From JAGDMJ01 sp963809695 (GTDB lineage: Bacteria > Bacteroidota > Ignavibacteria > UBA10030 > UBA6906): a stretch of DNA of 64,000 nt. Shown here in pieces: positions 15,582-23,823 of this stretch; the stretch's first letter is position 1; each line of letters begins with the position of its first letter. Both the position numbers and the translations under genes were made by a program. The stretch is taken from assembly GCA_963809695.1 (NCBI GenBank), contig CAWEKI010000012.1, forward strand, positions 124,001 through 188,000, in the 5' to 3' direction. A model generated the notes under the pieces. The model was not told the DNA's origin, made no database searches, and saw only the letters and a program-made list of their open reading frames with translations.

Positions 15582-17068
15582 ACGAACAGCGCCTGGCACT
15601 GAAGGAAGAAACTCTCGACCCTGCGGACTGGAACAAGTTCCGGGATCTCGGGCACCGGATGGTCGATGACATGATTGACTATCTGCGGACGGTCCGGGAG
15701 CGGCCGGTATGGCAGCCGATCCCTGAAGCGGTCGCCACTTCGTTCCGGGAGCCTCTTCCAAAGTCACCGGAACCCATTGAGCAGATCTACGAAGAGTTCC
15801 GAACGCGTATTCTGCCCTATCCCACGGGCAACATTCATCCCCGCTTCTGGGGATGGGTGATGGGAAACGGCACGGCGACGGCCATGATGGCTGAAATGCT
15901 TGCGGCGGGAATGAACCTGAATCAGGGGGGAGGAGCTCAGGCGGGCGGACTTGTCGAGCAGCAGGTCATTGATTGGTGCAAGGAAATGCTTGGCTACCCC
16001 CGGGAAGCAAGCGGCATCCTCGTGAGCGGGGGATCGATGGCGAATCTTACCGGCCTGACCGTGGCACGAAACAGTCAAGCCGGTTTCGACATCCGCAAAG
16101 AAGGTCTATGCGGCGGCAAACAGCTCACGGTATATGCCTCGACCGAAGTGCACAGCTCCGTACCCAAAGCTGTGGAGCTGTTGGGCCTCGGGCAAAAAGG
16201 GCTCAGCCTGATCCCTGTTGGGCAGGATTTCACTATTGACATTCCGTCGCTTCGGAGGGCCATTCGCGAGGATCGAGCCAAAGGGATCCGGCCGCTGTGC
16301 GTTGTGGGATGTGCAGGGACGACGAATACAGGAGCCATTGACCCACTTGACGCGCTGGCGGATGTCTGCAGTGAAGAAAAGATGTGGTTCCACGTCGATG
16401 GAGCTTTCGGTGCGCTGGCGTTCCTCGCTCCGGAGCTGCGACATCTTGTCAAGGGAATGGAACGTGCCGATTCACTTGCCTTTGATATGCATAAATGGAT
16501 GTACCTTCCTTATGAGGTGGGGTGCACGCTCGTCCGTGACGCGGAAGCCCACCGGCGTGCATTCACGCTGACCCCCGACTATCTTGAGCATACCACGCGC
16601 GGAATCGCCGGCAGCGATCTCTGGTTCAGCGACTATGGCGTGCAGCTGACGCGCGGATTCAGGGCGCTTAAAGTCTGGATGAGTCTCAAAGAGCACGGCA
16701 TCGATGCGTTCGGGAGGCTCGTCCTGCAGAATGTCGAGCAGGCACGCTATTGTGCATCGGTGGTGAGGGAACAAAAGGATCTCGAGTTGCTCGTTCCCGC
16801 CTCGTTGAACATCGTCTGTTTCCGCTACCGCGGATCTCTCACGGATCCTGCCGCGCTGGATGCACTGAACAAGGAACTGCTTCTCCGTCTCCATGAAAGC
16901 GGAGTGGCCGCCCCTTCCTACACAGTCATTCAGGGAAAATACGCTCTCCGCGTGTGCAACACAAACCACAGGAGCAAGCGGGAGGATTTCGATCTGTTTG
17001 TAGACGAGGTGCTGCGCATCGGGCGGAAGATTGAGGGGGAAACCACAGATGGACAGAGAGAGAAGTAA
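15578..17068 (+). CDS. PLP-dependent group II decarboxylase (aromatic-L-amino-acid type)
   Basis: A 496-residue fold-type I PLP enzyme of the glutamate/aromatic amino acid decarboxylase family. Visible landmarks are the N-terminal HPRFWGWVMGNGTATAMMAE segment, the cofactor-stacking region GILVSGGSMANLTGL, the aspartate in HVDGAFGALAF, and the Schiff-base lysine in FDMHKWMYLPY. Likely reaction: decarboxylation of an aromatic amino acid (Trp, Tyr or Phe) to the amine; the substrate cannot be set from sequence. It overlaps the b5-like gene by four bases and converges with the sigma factor gene. Confidence 0.9.
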   Translation: MNEQRLALKEETLDPADWNKFRDLGHRMVDDMIDYLRTVRERPVWQPIPEAVATSFREPLPKSPEPIEQIYEEFRTRILPYPTGNIHPRFWGWVMGNGTATAMMAEMLAAGMNLNQGGGAQAGGLVEQQVIDWCKEMLGYPREASGILVSGGSMANLTGLTVARNSQAGFDIRKEGLCGGKQLTVYASTEVHSSVPKAVELLGLGQKGLSLIPVGQDFTIDIPSLRRAIREDRAKGIRPLCVVGCAGTTNTGAIDPLDALADVCSEEKMWFHVDGAFGALAFLAPELRHLVKGMERADSLAFDMHKWMYLPYEVGCTLVRDAEAHRRAFTLTPDYLEHTTRGIAGSDLWFSDYGVQLTRGFRALKVWMSLKEHGIDAFGRLVLQNVEQARYCASVVREQKDLELLVPASLNIVCFRYRGSLTDPAALDALNKELLLRLHESGVAAPSYTVIQGKYALRVCNTNHRSKREDFDLFVDEVLRIGRKIEGETTDGQREK

Positions 17069-17113
17069 GCGCGGTTGGACGCAGATGAAACGTGAACACC
17101 CAATTTCGAAGGG

Positions 17114-17710
17114 TCACCCCTCGAGATAGCTCCGCAGTCTTTTCCTCAACACCTTCAACGCGTGGTTGATCTGGTTCTCAACAGTCTTGGGACTGAGACC
17201 AAGAAACTCCGCAATCTCGCGATTTGACTTACCTTCAAACCTGCTGAGTAGGAATACCGTCCGGCACTTCTCGCCAAGTCCTTCATTGATGACCGCATCG
17301 AGCTCATCCTCAAGCATTGTCAGCTCCAGCGCTTCATGAGGATCGTCTCCTTCGGAAAGCGTTGGCCGGGGAATCCTTCCCTCCAGTCGTTCACGGACCT
17401 TCCGGTGCTTGGCTGCGTCCAACACCAGGTTAGTGCTAATGCTCAAAGCAAGTGCAAGAAAACTGCGGTGCGGCCGGAGCGTTGTGCGATGTTCCCAGAT
17501 CCTGACGAATGTCTCCTGGACGATGTCGTGCGAGAGATCGGTCTGGCGCGTGTGGCACAGCGCCCGGCGAAAGATAATCGGCTGATAGCGGTTAAAAAGT
17601 GCCCGAAAGGCCACCATGTCGGAGTCCCTGACCCTTTCCATGAGCCGCTTATCTGATGTCTGCACATCCACGCGACACCAAAAATCGATAGTGACTGCAA
17701 AATAGGACAT
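17114..17710 (-). CDS. ECF sigma-70 factor (Bacteroidota type)
   Basis: A 198-residue extracytoplasmic-function sigma factor. Region 2 is RALFNRYQPIIFRRALCHTR through VQETFVRIWEHR; region 4 holds the helix-turn-helix SNREIAEFLGLSPKTVENQI followed by HALKVLRKRLRSYL. The KTVENQIxxALKxLR ending is characteristic of Bacteroidota sigma factors that pair with FecR anti-sigma proteins. It is divergent from a lipoprotein-FecR-STN receptor operon, its probable control target. The start is uncertain: ATG at 17710 has a weak ribosome-binding site and an in-frame GTG at 17671 would trim 13 non-conserved residues. Confidence 0.9.
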   Translation of the reverse strand: MSYFAVTIDFWCRVDVQTSDKRLMERVRDSDMVAFRALFNRYQPIIFRRALCHTRQTDLSHDIVQETFVRIWEHRTTLRPHRSFLALALSISTNLVLDAAKHRKVRERLEGRIPRPTLSEGDDPHEALELTMLEDELDAVINEGLGEKCRTVFLLSRFEGKSNREIAEFLGLSPKTVENQINHALKVLRKRLRSYLEG

Positions 17711-17883
17711 CTGTCATAGACCTGCAACTGGGACAAGACGAACTCAGGGGACACTAAGCACCAAGAGGGACAAAACAATGGTTTTGCTTTTGCCCTATTG
17801 TTCTTTTCTCTGTGTCCTTTGTGTTCCTCTTTCTGATGATTTGGGTGCGCAAGGCAGGATGATCGTTAATAATGTAGGCACCC

Positions 17884-18318
17884 ATGACCCCGACACAACA
17901 TAACAGCAGGCTTCTTATCTTGTTCTTGATGCCGCTTCTCGCTGCACGGTGCTTGGACTATGGCACTCCGCTCGATCCCGGAGTTGCCTCGATTTCCGGC
18001 TCCTGGGTCTGGCAGCGGTCGACGGGTGGCTTCGCTCCCCACGTTATCCTGCCGCCCCCAGGGTCAATGACTGTGGATACTTTTTCCCCGCGTGGAGACT
18101 ATGCAAGGGTAAAGGATGGAATTCTCGTTTTGACCGCCCGGTTTGCAATCAAGACCCAGGATTCCCATCTCATGGTGCAGTACAGCGATATAAACTCGGG
18201 AGGCCAGTATCCGGTTGTCCACCTCTTCGATCAGTGGGCAGCAGTGGAAGGAGATACCCTTCGCCTCGTTGATGATGGAGCAGATCTTTACGCGCACACA
18301 TATGCGCGAGTCAAGTAG
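17884..18318 (+). CDS. Small exported protein, probable lipoprotein, first gene of the FecR operon
   Basis: A 144-residue protein with a short hydrophobic leader and a cysteine at 23 (MPLLAARCLDYG), a plausible though non-ideal lipobox. The rest is beta-rich (ISGSWVWQRSTGG and repeated strand motifs), like small lipocalin-type lipoproteins. No family recognised. It lies 10 bases before FecR and is the first gene downstream of the divergent sigma factor, so it probably belongs to the same regulatory circuit. Confidence 0.65.
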   Translation: MTPTQHNSRLLILFLMPLLAARCLDYGTPLDPGVASISGSWVWQRSTGGFAPHVILPPPGSMTVDTFSPRGDYARVKDGILVLTARFAIKTQDSHLMVQYSDINSGGQYPVVHLFDQWAAVEGDTLRLVDDGADLYAHTYARVK

Positions 18319-18328
18319 GAGGTCCACG

Positions 18329-19267
18329 ATGGTTCATTTCTTAAAATTCTCTGCCTGGTTCAAACAACGACGGTCCTTGGCGGGAGACCAGCAAGCGGAT
18401 TTCTCCGCCTTGCAGGACCTTGTGGATGCCCGGGCTCGCAACTTGCACGCGGCGGATCCGGACACGGCCCGTCAATGGCAGTATCTGAACGTCGTTCTGC
18501 AAAAAGGTCCAGCCCTCGAGAAGAGCAGGAAGAAAGTTGGGGCATTCCGACTCCTCAATCCCTCAATCTCCTTTGGCGGCATCGCAACGATTGTCCTGAT
18601 TGTCGCCGGAGTGCTCTGGATCAACCGGAGCTCTGTGTCGACGTATGTGACAGGGAAAGGTCAGCAGTCATCGATCATGCTGTCAGACAGCAGCGATGTG
18701 ACGCTCAACCACACTTCTTCGCTTGTTGTGGAAAATCGTCCGTTCGGCGGCACGCGGCATGTTTCGCTGAAGGGGGAGGCATTCTTCAACGTGCGAAGGA
18801 ACGGAACGGCTTTTGTTGTCACAACGGACGTAGGCACTGTGCAGGTGCTTGGGACTCAATTTGATGTCCGGGTACGCGGGGGGCAGTTGGTGGTGGGTGT
18901 TGTCGGGGGGAGTGTGAGCGTGAGCGCCCAGCGAGGAGGACGAGACAGCTCGGTAGTGCTTGCGGCAGGGCAGATTGTCACGTGTATGAAGGACAACTAT
19001 CCAGGCACTCCAGGACAACTTCCTTTTGCCGACTATCCGGGGTGGACCCGGGGAAAATTCCTCTTCTACAAGACGAGCATTCTCTCGGCCTGCAAGGAAA
19101 TTGAATCGCAGTTTGATGTACAGATCAGCATTGAGCGCCCGGGTGCGGGAGAGGAGACGATCACTGGCGTAGTCGATGGACACAGTGCGGAGACTGCTGT
19201 TGCTGCTTTGTCGAATTTGACAGGACGAAAGTTTCGGCATGAGAACGGCGTGTACACTCTTTATTAG
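18329..19267 (+). CDS. FecR family anti-sigma factor
   Basis: Starting at ATG 18329 (TAGGAGG at 18316-18322) gives 312 residues. A cytoplasmic N-terminus of about 75 residues is followed by one membrane helix (GGIATIVLIVAGVLWI) and a periplasmic FecR domain: SIMLSDSSDVTLNHTSSL, HVSLKGEAFFNVRRN, VQVLGTQFDVRV. The C-terminal STN-like segment (FYKTSILSACKEIESQFDVQ) matches Bacteroidota FecR proteins. It should hold the sigma factor inactive until signalled by the receptor encoded next; the two coding regions overlap by 29 bases. Confidence 0.93.
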   Translation: MVHFLKFSAWFKQRRSLAGDQQADFSALQDLVDARARNLHAADPDTARQWQYLNVVLQKGPALEKSRKKVGAFRLLNPSISFGGIATIVLIVAGVLWINRSSVSTYVTGKGQQSSIMLSDSSDVTLNHTSSLVVENRPFGGTRHVSLKGEAFFNVRRNGTAFVVTTDVGTVQVLGTQFDVRVRGGQLVVGVVGGSVSVSAQRGGRDSSVVLAAGQIVTCMKDNYPGTPGQLPFADYPGWTRGKFLFYKTSILSACKEIESQFDVQISIERPGAGEETITGVVDGHSAETAVAALSNLTGRKFRHENGVYTLY

Positions 19268-21722
19268 CCTCGTTCTGGCAATCGGGATGACATCGGGCGC
19301 CGATGCGCAGGACAGGACGCGGAGCTTTCAATTCTCGGATTTGAGCCTCCGGTCAGCTCTGGACTCGCTTATGCGGTGGTATCCCGTCTCTATTGTCTAT
19401 CTTGACAGGGACGTTGAAGAGAAAAGGGCGTTCGCATCGTGCTCCAGTTGCAGTTTCGAAGAAGCATTGAACGGCGTTCTCGAAGGCACTTCACTCACGT
19501 GGATGAGAACGGGAAACCAGGTGATCCTGAAAGCCATGGCTGTTGCGCCTTCCCATCCCGCAGCCACGCTGTGTGGCACCGTGACGGACTCCCTGACGGG
19601 GGAAGGGATCGCCAATGCGACCGTGGTTGTTCGGGACAATATTGGTGAAGCATCCCCGACAATTCAACGCTGGTGCCCGACGAACCCCTATGGTTTCTAT
19701 TCTCTCCGCAATCTCTCTCCCGGAGCTTACACAATCATGGTGCGTGCAATGGGATACACGCCGCTGGAAGTGGCTATTGTTGTGCCTCCAAGCGGGCCGG
19801 TCTGGATGGACATCAGCATGAAATCAGAAGAAATCACACTGCAGGAGGTTACCATTGAGGGATACCGCTCAGCGCTGGCGTCAGCGGGGACCTACTCGCG
19901 GGGGATCTACATCCGGTCCGGACCATCCGATCAGCATCAGTACTTTCTCGATGGCGCAAGAATCTACAACCCTTCGCATTTCGGAGGTGTGCTTAGCTCA
20001 ATCAGCGACGAGGCGGTAAACGAGGTGCAGGAGATGGTCGAAGGAATGCCGCCCAACTATGGCGGCCGGATTGGCGGTATCCTGGATTTGTCGATGCGGG
20101 AGGGTACGCCGGAGCGCCTCTCCGGGTCCGCCGGGATCGGATCGCTGGGGTCTCGCCTCTCGCTGGAAGGTCCGCTGGGCGGTTCAACTTCCTATTTGAT
20201 CTCGGGGCGGAGGGCGTTTCCGGATGCTCTGGTGCCTTTCCTCCCTCCGGACGGCACCCCGAGCCGCCTCGGTTCATCCGAGGTCACTGCCAAGCTGAGT
20301 CATCGGCTTTCTTCCAGCAGCAGACTTTTTCTGAGTGGTTACTGGGGGAGCGACTCGTACGACAACCAGGTTGAGGGAGCCGGGATGCGGCTCAACAACA
20401 ACTTTGGATGGGAAAACAGCATGATCAACCTGCGGTGGATCGGGATCGCATCGTCATCGCTCTTCTTGCATGCTTCAGCGTCCTACTCGAGGTATGGCTT
20501 TGCGCTTGAGCATGCAATGACCGGGGATCCATACCTTTCACCCGGATCATCGCTCTCTTCTGATTATGCCGTTGAGGATGTGACGCTGCGTGCGCAGGCG
20601 GAGCACTATTACGATGAAGAGCATACCGTGCTGGGCGGCATGGAGCTGATCCATCACCGGATGAGGGGGAATATCAGCACCTTCTCAAGCCAGATTGCGC
20701 CCATTTCATCGGAGTATTCTCCGATATGGGAGTTGTCGGTCTATTTGCAGGATCAGTGGAGAATCCTCCCGCGCGTCATGGCGGAGCTCGGGGCCCGGGC
20801 CACGAACTTCACGGGGAACAATGGATCGTTGTCGGCGGTCGACCCGCGGTTTGCCCTCCTCGTTTCACTGAGCGATCAATCCCGGATGTATGGGACAGTC
20901 ACGTCCGTCAATCAGTTCGTTCACCCTTACAGGAACAGCGGCGTGTTTCTCTTTTACCCGGCCATCTTCTGGTATCCCTCCACCGACCGGGTACGTTCCT
21001 CCGCGTCGCTGCAGATGACGCTTGGCATCGGGAAGAGTTTCGGGAACGATGCCTATCTCTTCTCTGCGGAGTCGTTCTACCGGACGACGCACAATCTCCA
21101 TGAATTCATGGCTGACACAGTGCTCAGCCTGTCGGGCGATCTGAGCGACAACGTGCACTTCGGGACGGGGAAATCGTACGGGATTAGCCTGGCGTTCCGG
21201 AGGCGCGTGGGGACACTAACCGGGTCCCTGGGCTATATGTACGCCTGGGAACAGAACACATTTCCGGAACTCAACGGAGGCGAGCCGTTTGTCCCTCGGT
21301 TCAGCCACCGTCATGAACTGCAAGTGGATGCGCGGATCGACGGAGGCGGGGCGTGGGCGTTTGGTGCGCTCTGCGTCGTTGCGCTCACTCAATCATGGTT
21401 GCCGCCATCGGAGGCTTCAATGTCGCAGGACAATTTCGGTTCTGGGCCAGCGGCGTCGAGCCCTGCTCTGTCGCTCTTCGACCTCAGCCAGAACCGGTTT
21501 CCGGGATTCCAAAGACTCGAGCTGAATGTGGCGCGGAGAGTAATGCTAGGGAGCGTATGGGGGGAGATTTCCCTTCGCCTGCTCAATGCGTACGGGCTGC
21601 TGGATCCTTTTGCGTGGGAACTGCACCGGAGGCCTGACCTCCGGCTGAAGTGGACAGCCGACGTACAGCAGCTCCAACTCTTCCCGCTCTATCCGGCATT
21701 GGGAATAACTGCGCGATTTTAG
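19239..21722 (+). CDS. TonB-dependent outer-membrane receptor with STN signalling domain
   Basis: An 827-residue exported protein (signal peptide 1-24, SGADAQ). In order: an STN domain (about 28-100, FQFSDLSLRSALDSLMRWYP), a carboxypeptidase-regulatory-like beta domain (about 110-190, LCGTVTDSLTGEGIANATVV), a plug (FLDGARIYNPSHFGGVLSS, then EMVEGMPPNYGGRIGGILDL) and a barrel ending in ITARF. The STN domain is what talks to FecR, so this is a transducing receptor. Barrel length (about 570 residues) is modest for the family. The imported or sensed ligand is unknown. No SusD partner is present, so it is not a classical SusCD pair. Confidence 0.9.
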   Translation: MRTACTLFISLVLAIGMTSGADAQDRTRSFQFSDLSLRSALDSLMRWYPVSIVYLDRDVEEKRAFASCSSCSFEEALNGVLEGTSLTWMRTGNQVILKAMAVAPSHPAATLCGTVTDSLTGEGIANATVVVRDNIGEASPTIQRWCPTNPYGFYSLRNLSPGAYTIMVRAMGYTPLEVAIVVPPSGPVWMDISMKSEEITLQEVTIEGYRSALASAGTYSRGIYIRSGPSDQHQYFLDGARIYNPSHFGGVLSSISDEAVNEVQEMVEGMPPNYGGRIGGILDLSMREGTPERLSGSAGIGSLGSRLSLEGPLGGSTSYLISGRRAFPDALVPFLPPDGTPSRLGSSEVTAKLSHRLSSSSRLFLSGYWGSDSYDNQVEGAGMRLNNNFGWENSMINLRWIGIASSSLFLHASASYSRYGFALEHAMTGDPYLSPGSSLSSDYAVEDVTLRAQAEHYYDEEHTVLGGMELIHHRMRGNISTFSSQIAPISSEYSPIWELSVYLQDQWRILPRVMAELGARATNFTGNNGSLSAVDPRFALLVSLSDQSRMYGTVTSVNQFVHPYRNSGVFLFYPAIFWYPSTDRVRSSASLQMTLGIGKSFGNDAYLFSAESFYRTTHNLHEFMADTVLSLSGDLSDNVHFGTGKSYGISLAFRRRVGTLTGSLGYMYAWEQNTFPELNGGEPFVPRFSHRHELQVDARIDGGGAWAFGALCVVALTQSWLPPSEASMSQDNFGSGPAASSPALSLFDLSQNRFPGFQRLELNVARRVMLGSVWGEISLRLLNAYGLLDPFAWELHRRPDLRLKWTADVQQLQLFPLYPALGITARF

Positions 21723-21794
21723 GGGATTTGCTCTATTTCAAAAAAGTCTGTCTCGCTGTCATAATTGCTCTGGTTGCCGTGAAGGAGAAGGTGC

Positions 21795-22205
21795 ATGAAT
21801 TTCGCCTCCATGATATGTGCCATTCTCGTCCTGACGTGTTCCAGCTGCAGGACCAGAGATAGCATAACCAACAACACGCCAGCCTCAACCTTTACGTCAA
21901 TAAGGGGAACCGGCGCAATTGAAGGATACGTGGGCTACTTCTCGGCAGAGCTTCCCCCCGGCGGAGGCGCTGCTTATCCGTCAGGGTATGCCGTTTCCAG
22001 CCATCATTGGCTAACTGACTCGCCCAAAGTATCATATTGGATGATCTTCTTTGTTGGCAAAGAAAACGAATTGCTCGATGCAGTATACCTGAGAGTGGCT
22101 GGACCGTGGCAGACAAAGCAGACGGCAAGCGGGAAGACGTATATAGAAATGCGCGTGGACAGCCTGGAAGTCATCGAGCGGAGACATTCTCGCGTCACCA
22201 AATAA
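21795..22205 (+). CDS. Hypothetical lipoprotein
   Basis: A 136-residue protein with a lipoprotein-type leader (MICAILVLTCSSCRTRD), the lipidated cysteine probably at 15 or 18. The body begins with a short strand-rich unit (GTGAIEGYVGYFSAELPPGG) resembling a carboxypeptidase-regulatory-like fold. Not otherwise recognised. The start follows AAGGAGAAGG. It lies within the receptor operon, 72 bases after the receptor stop. Confidence 0.6.
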   Translation: MNFASMICAILVLTCSSCRTRDSITNNTPASTFTSIRGTGAIEGYVGYFSAELPPGGGAAYPSGYAVSSHHWLTDSPKVSYWMIFFVGKENELLDAVYLRVAGPWQTKQTASGKTYIEMRVDSLEVIERRHSRVTK

Positions 22206-22218
22206 AGGAAAATTCGCC

Positions 22219-23106
22219 ATGCAATGCGCTGCCATCAGAAGGGCCTCCGTCCTCGGTGTTCTCATCGGACTTGTCGTTCACCCTTCCGGCGGGACTGCCG
22301 GTCAAGGAACAGACACCTCGTATCTTCCGCTACGCATTGGGAATCAGTGGACTCTCATGAAAGACGGCATGCAGATGACCGAGAGGATCGTTGACACCGT
22401 CCGGATCAATGGTGATCTCTATTTTCAATTTGATACTCTCCGTTTCGAACCAGACGTGTTGTTGCGGGAATCGGGGGCTCGTGTCTACCGGTATCTGGAC
22501 ACAAGTGAGGTCCTCTGGTATGATTTTTCGGCGGATTCCGGCGCCACCTGGACGATACCAATGCACGGGCAGATGACCGTGGAGGCAACAAACGATAGAA
22601 TCGTGGTCCCTGCCGGGGATTTCTCTGGTTGCCGGGGTTTCTACTGGCTTCTCGGTCCTGACGCCGCGTCCACTGAGTGGTTCGCACGAGGCACGGGATT
22701 GGTTAAAAGGGAGATGATAACGATCGCCGGCCCGATGGATTGGTTACTGAAGAGCGCCGTCATCACTTCTGTGGAAGGCGGGACGGAGAATCGGATGGTC
22801 TGCCCGGCTTTCAATCTGGAGCAGAATTATCCGAATCCGTTTAATCCGAGAACAGGTGTTAGGTTTCAGGTGTCAGGTGTCAGTGATGTAAAGCTGACTG
22901 TGTATGACCTTCTCGGCAGAGAGGTGGCAGTGCTGGTGAATGAACGAAAGCCGGCGGGAAACTACACCGCAAACTGGGATGGAAGAACATCTCGTGGTGT
23001 TGCCGTTTCCTCCGGAGCATATTTGTATCGACTGGAGGTGCGGCCTGTGGAAGGCTCCGGCGGAGCGCCGTCAGTACAGACCAAACGGATGGTGTTGCTC
23101 AGGTAA
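22219..23106 (+). CDS. T9SS-sorted secreted protein
   Basis: A 295-residue exported protein. Residues 35-195 form an unrecognised beta-rich domain with YLPLRIGNQWTLMKDG near the start and TGLVKREMITIAGP near the end, a pattern I see in small surface proteins of this group. From about 198 it has a T9SS type A sorting domain: EQNYPNPFNPRT, VYDLLGREVAVLVNERKPAG and SGAYLYRLEV. The linker between these contains three tandem seven-base DNA repeats (see 22862-22882). It starts 14 bases after the lipoprotein stop. Confidence 0.8.
   Translation: MQCAAIRRASVLGVLIGLVVHPSGGTAGQGTDTSYLPLRIGNQWTLMKDGMQMTERIVDTVRINGDLYFQFDTLRFEPDVLLRESGARVYRYLDTSEVLWYDFSADSGATWTIPMHGQMTVEATNDRIVVPAGDFSGCRGFYWLLGPDAASTEWFARGTGLVKREMITIAGPMDWLLKSAVITSVEGGTENRMVCPAFNLEQNYPNPFNPRTGVRFQVSGVSDVKLTVYDLLGREVAVLVNERKPAGNYTANWDGRTSRGVAVSSGAYLYRLEVRPVEGSGGAPSVQTKRMVLLR
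22862..22882 (+). repeat. Three tandem 7-bp repeats inside the T9SS linker
   Basis: GGTTTCA, GGTGTCA, GGTGTCA in direct succession encode the FQVSGVS stretch between the PNPFNP motif and the VYDLLGREVA strand. The unit length of seven is not a multiple of three, but three copies make 21 bases and keep the frame. Confidence 0.75.
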
Positions 23107-23154
23107 AGAGGCACCATCGTGTTCGCAGAACGCTGGATAATGAGCGGGTTGAGC

Positions 23155-23658
23155 ATGAAAAGATTTGATTTCTTGGCGATGCTCATGATAGCAGGATGTC
23201 TTTTGTCAATCAGCACCGGTATGACCGCACAGAATGGAGGGGGCAAAAGGCCTCCGGACAACCATCAGCGTGTGACGATCAGGCAGGGCATCTGGGGGAA
23301 TGTCTGGCTCTGGGAAGGGGATTTCATGCCGGGGCCCGGGGGAGGGAACCGGGGGCGCGTGACGGCGGTCCGCCGGGAGGTGCGCATCTATGAGCCGACC
23401 TCCGTGGAGGCTCTCACCCCTTCTGCAGGAACGGATTTCACAAAGGTGAAATCCAGGCTTATAAAGAAAGTGAGATCTCTCAACAACGGTTTTTATCAGG
23501 TTTCACTTCCTCCCGGGCGATATAGTATTTTCGTAAAAGAGGGTTCATCGTTGTATGCAAACTGGTTTGACGGGCAGGGGTTTGTTTTTCCGGTTACGGT
23601 TGCGAAGGATAGCGTCACGAAATTTCAGATTAATTTGACGTCTGGGGCGACGTATTAG
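23155..23658 (+). CDS. Small exported protein with a carboxypeptidase-regulatory-like fold
   Basis: Starting at ATG 23155 gives 167 residues with a signal peptide (MKRFDFLAMLMIAGCLLSIS); an upstream in-frame ATG at 23119 would add 12 polar residues before the signal. The C-terminal half (NGFYQVSLPPGRYSIFVKEG, then WFDGQGFVFPVTVAKDS) matches the CarboxypepD-regulatory beta-sandwich used as a spacer in many outer-membrane proteins. Alone it may be a periplasmic or surface adhesion module. Function unknown; the position in the receptor run suggests joint expression. Confidence 0.65.
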   Translation: MKRFDFLAMLMIAGCLLSISTGMTAQNGGGKRPPDNHQRVTIRQGIWGNVWLWEGDFMPGPGGGNRGRVTAVRREVRIYEPTSVEALTPSAGTDFTKVKSRLIKKVRSLNNGFYQVSLPPGRYSIFVKEGSSLYANWFDGQGFVFPVTVAKDSVTKFQINLTSGATY

Positions 23659-23823
23659 AAGGACCCAGCCGGTCACCCGACGGTGAAGCTTCGCAGACAC
23701 AAATGGGTTCATACGGGTTAATCTTCCCTTTTTTTTTACTGTTTCTGGCTTCTGACACGTTCAGGTCCTTTGTTTGTTTTAGCTGACGCTCCGGCACCCG
23801 TGATAATACCAATACAAACGTCT

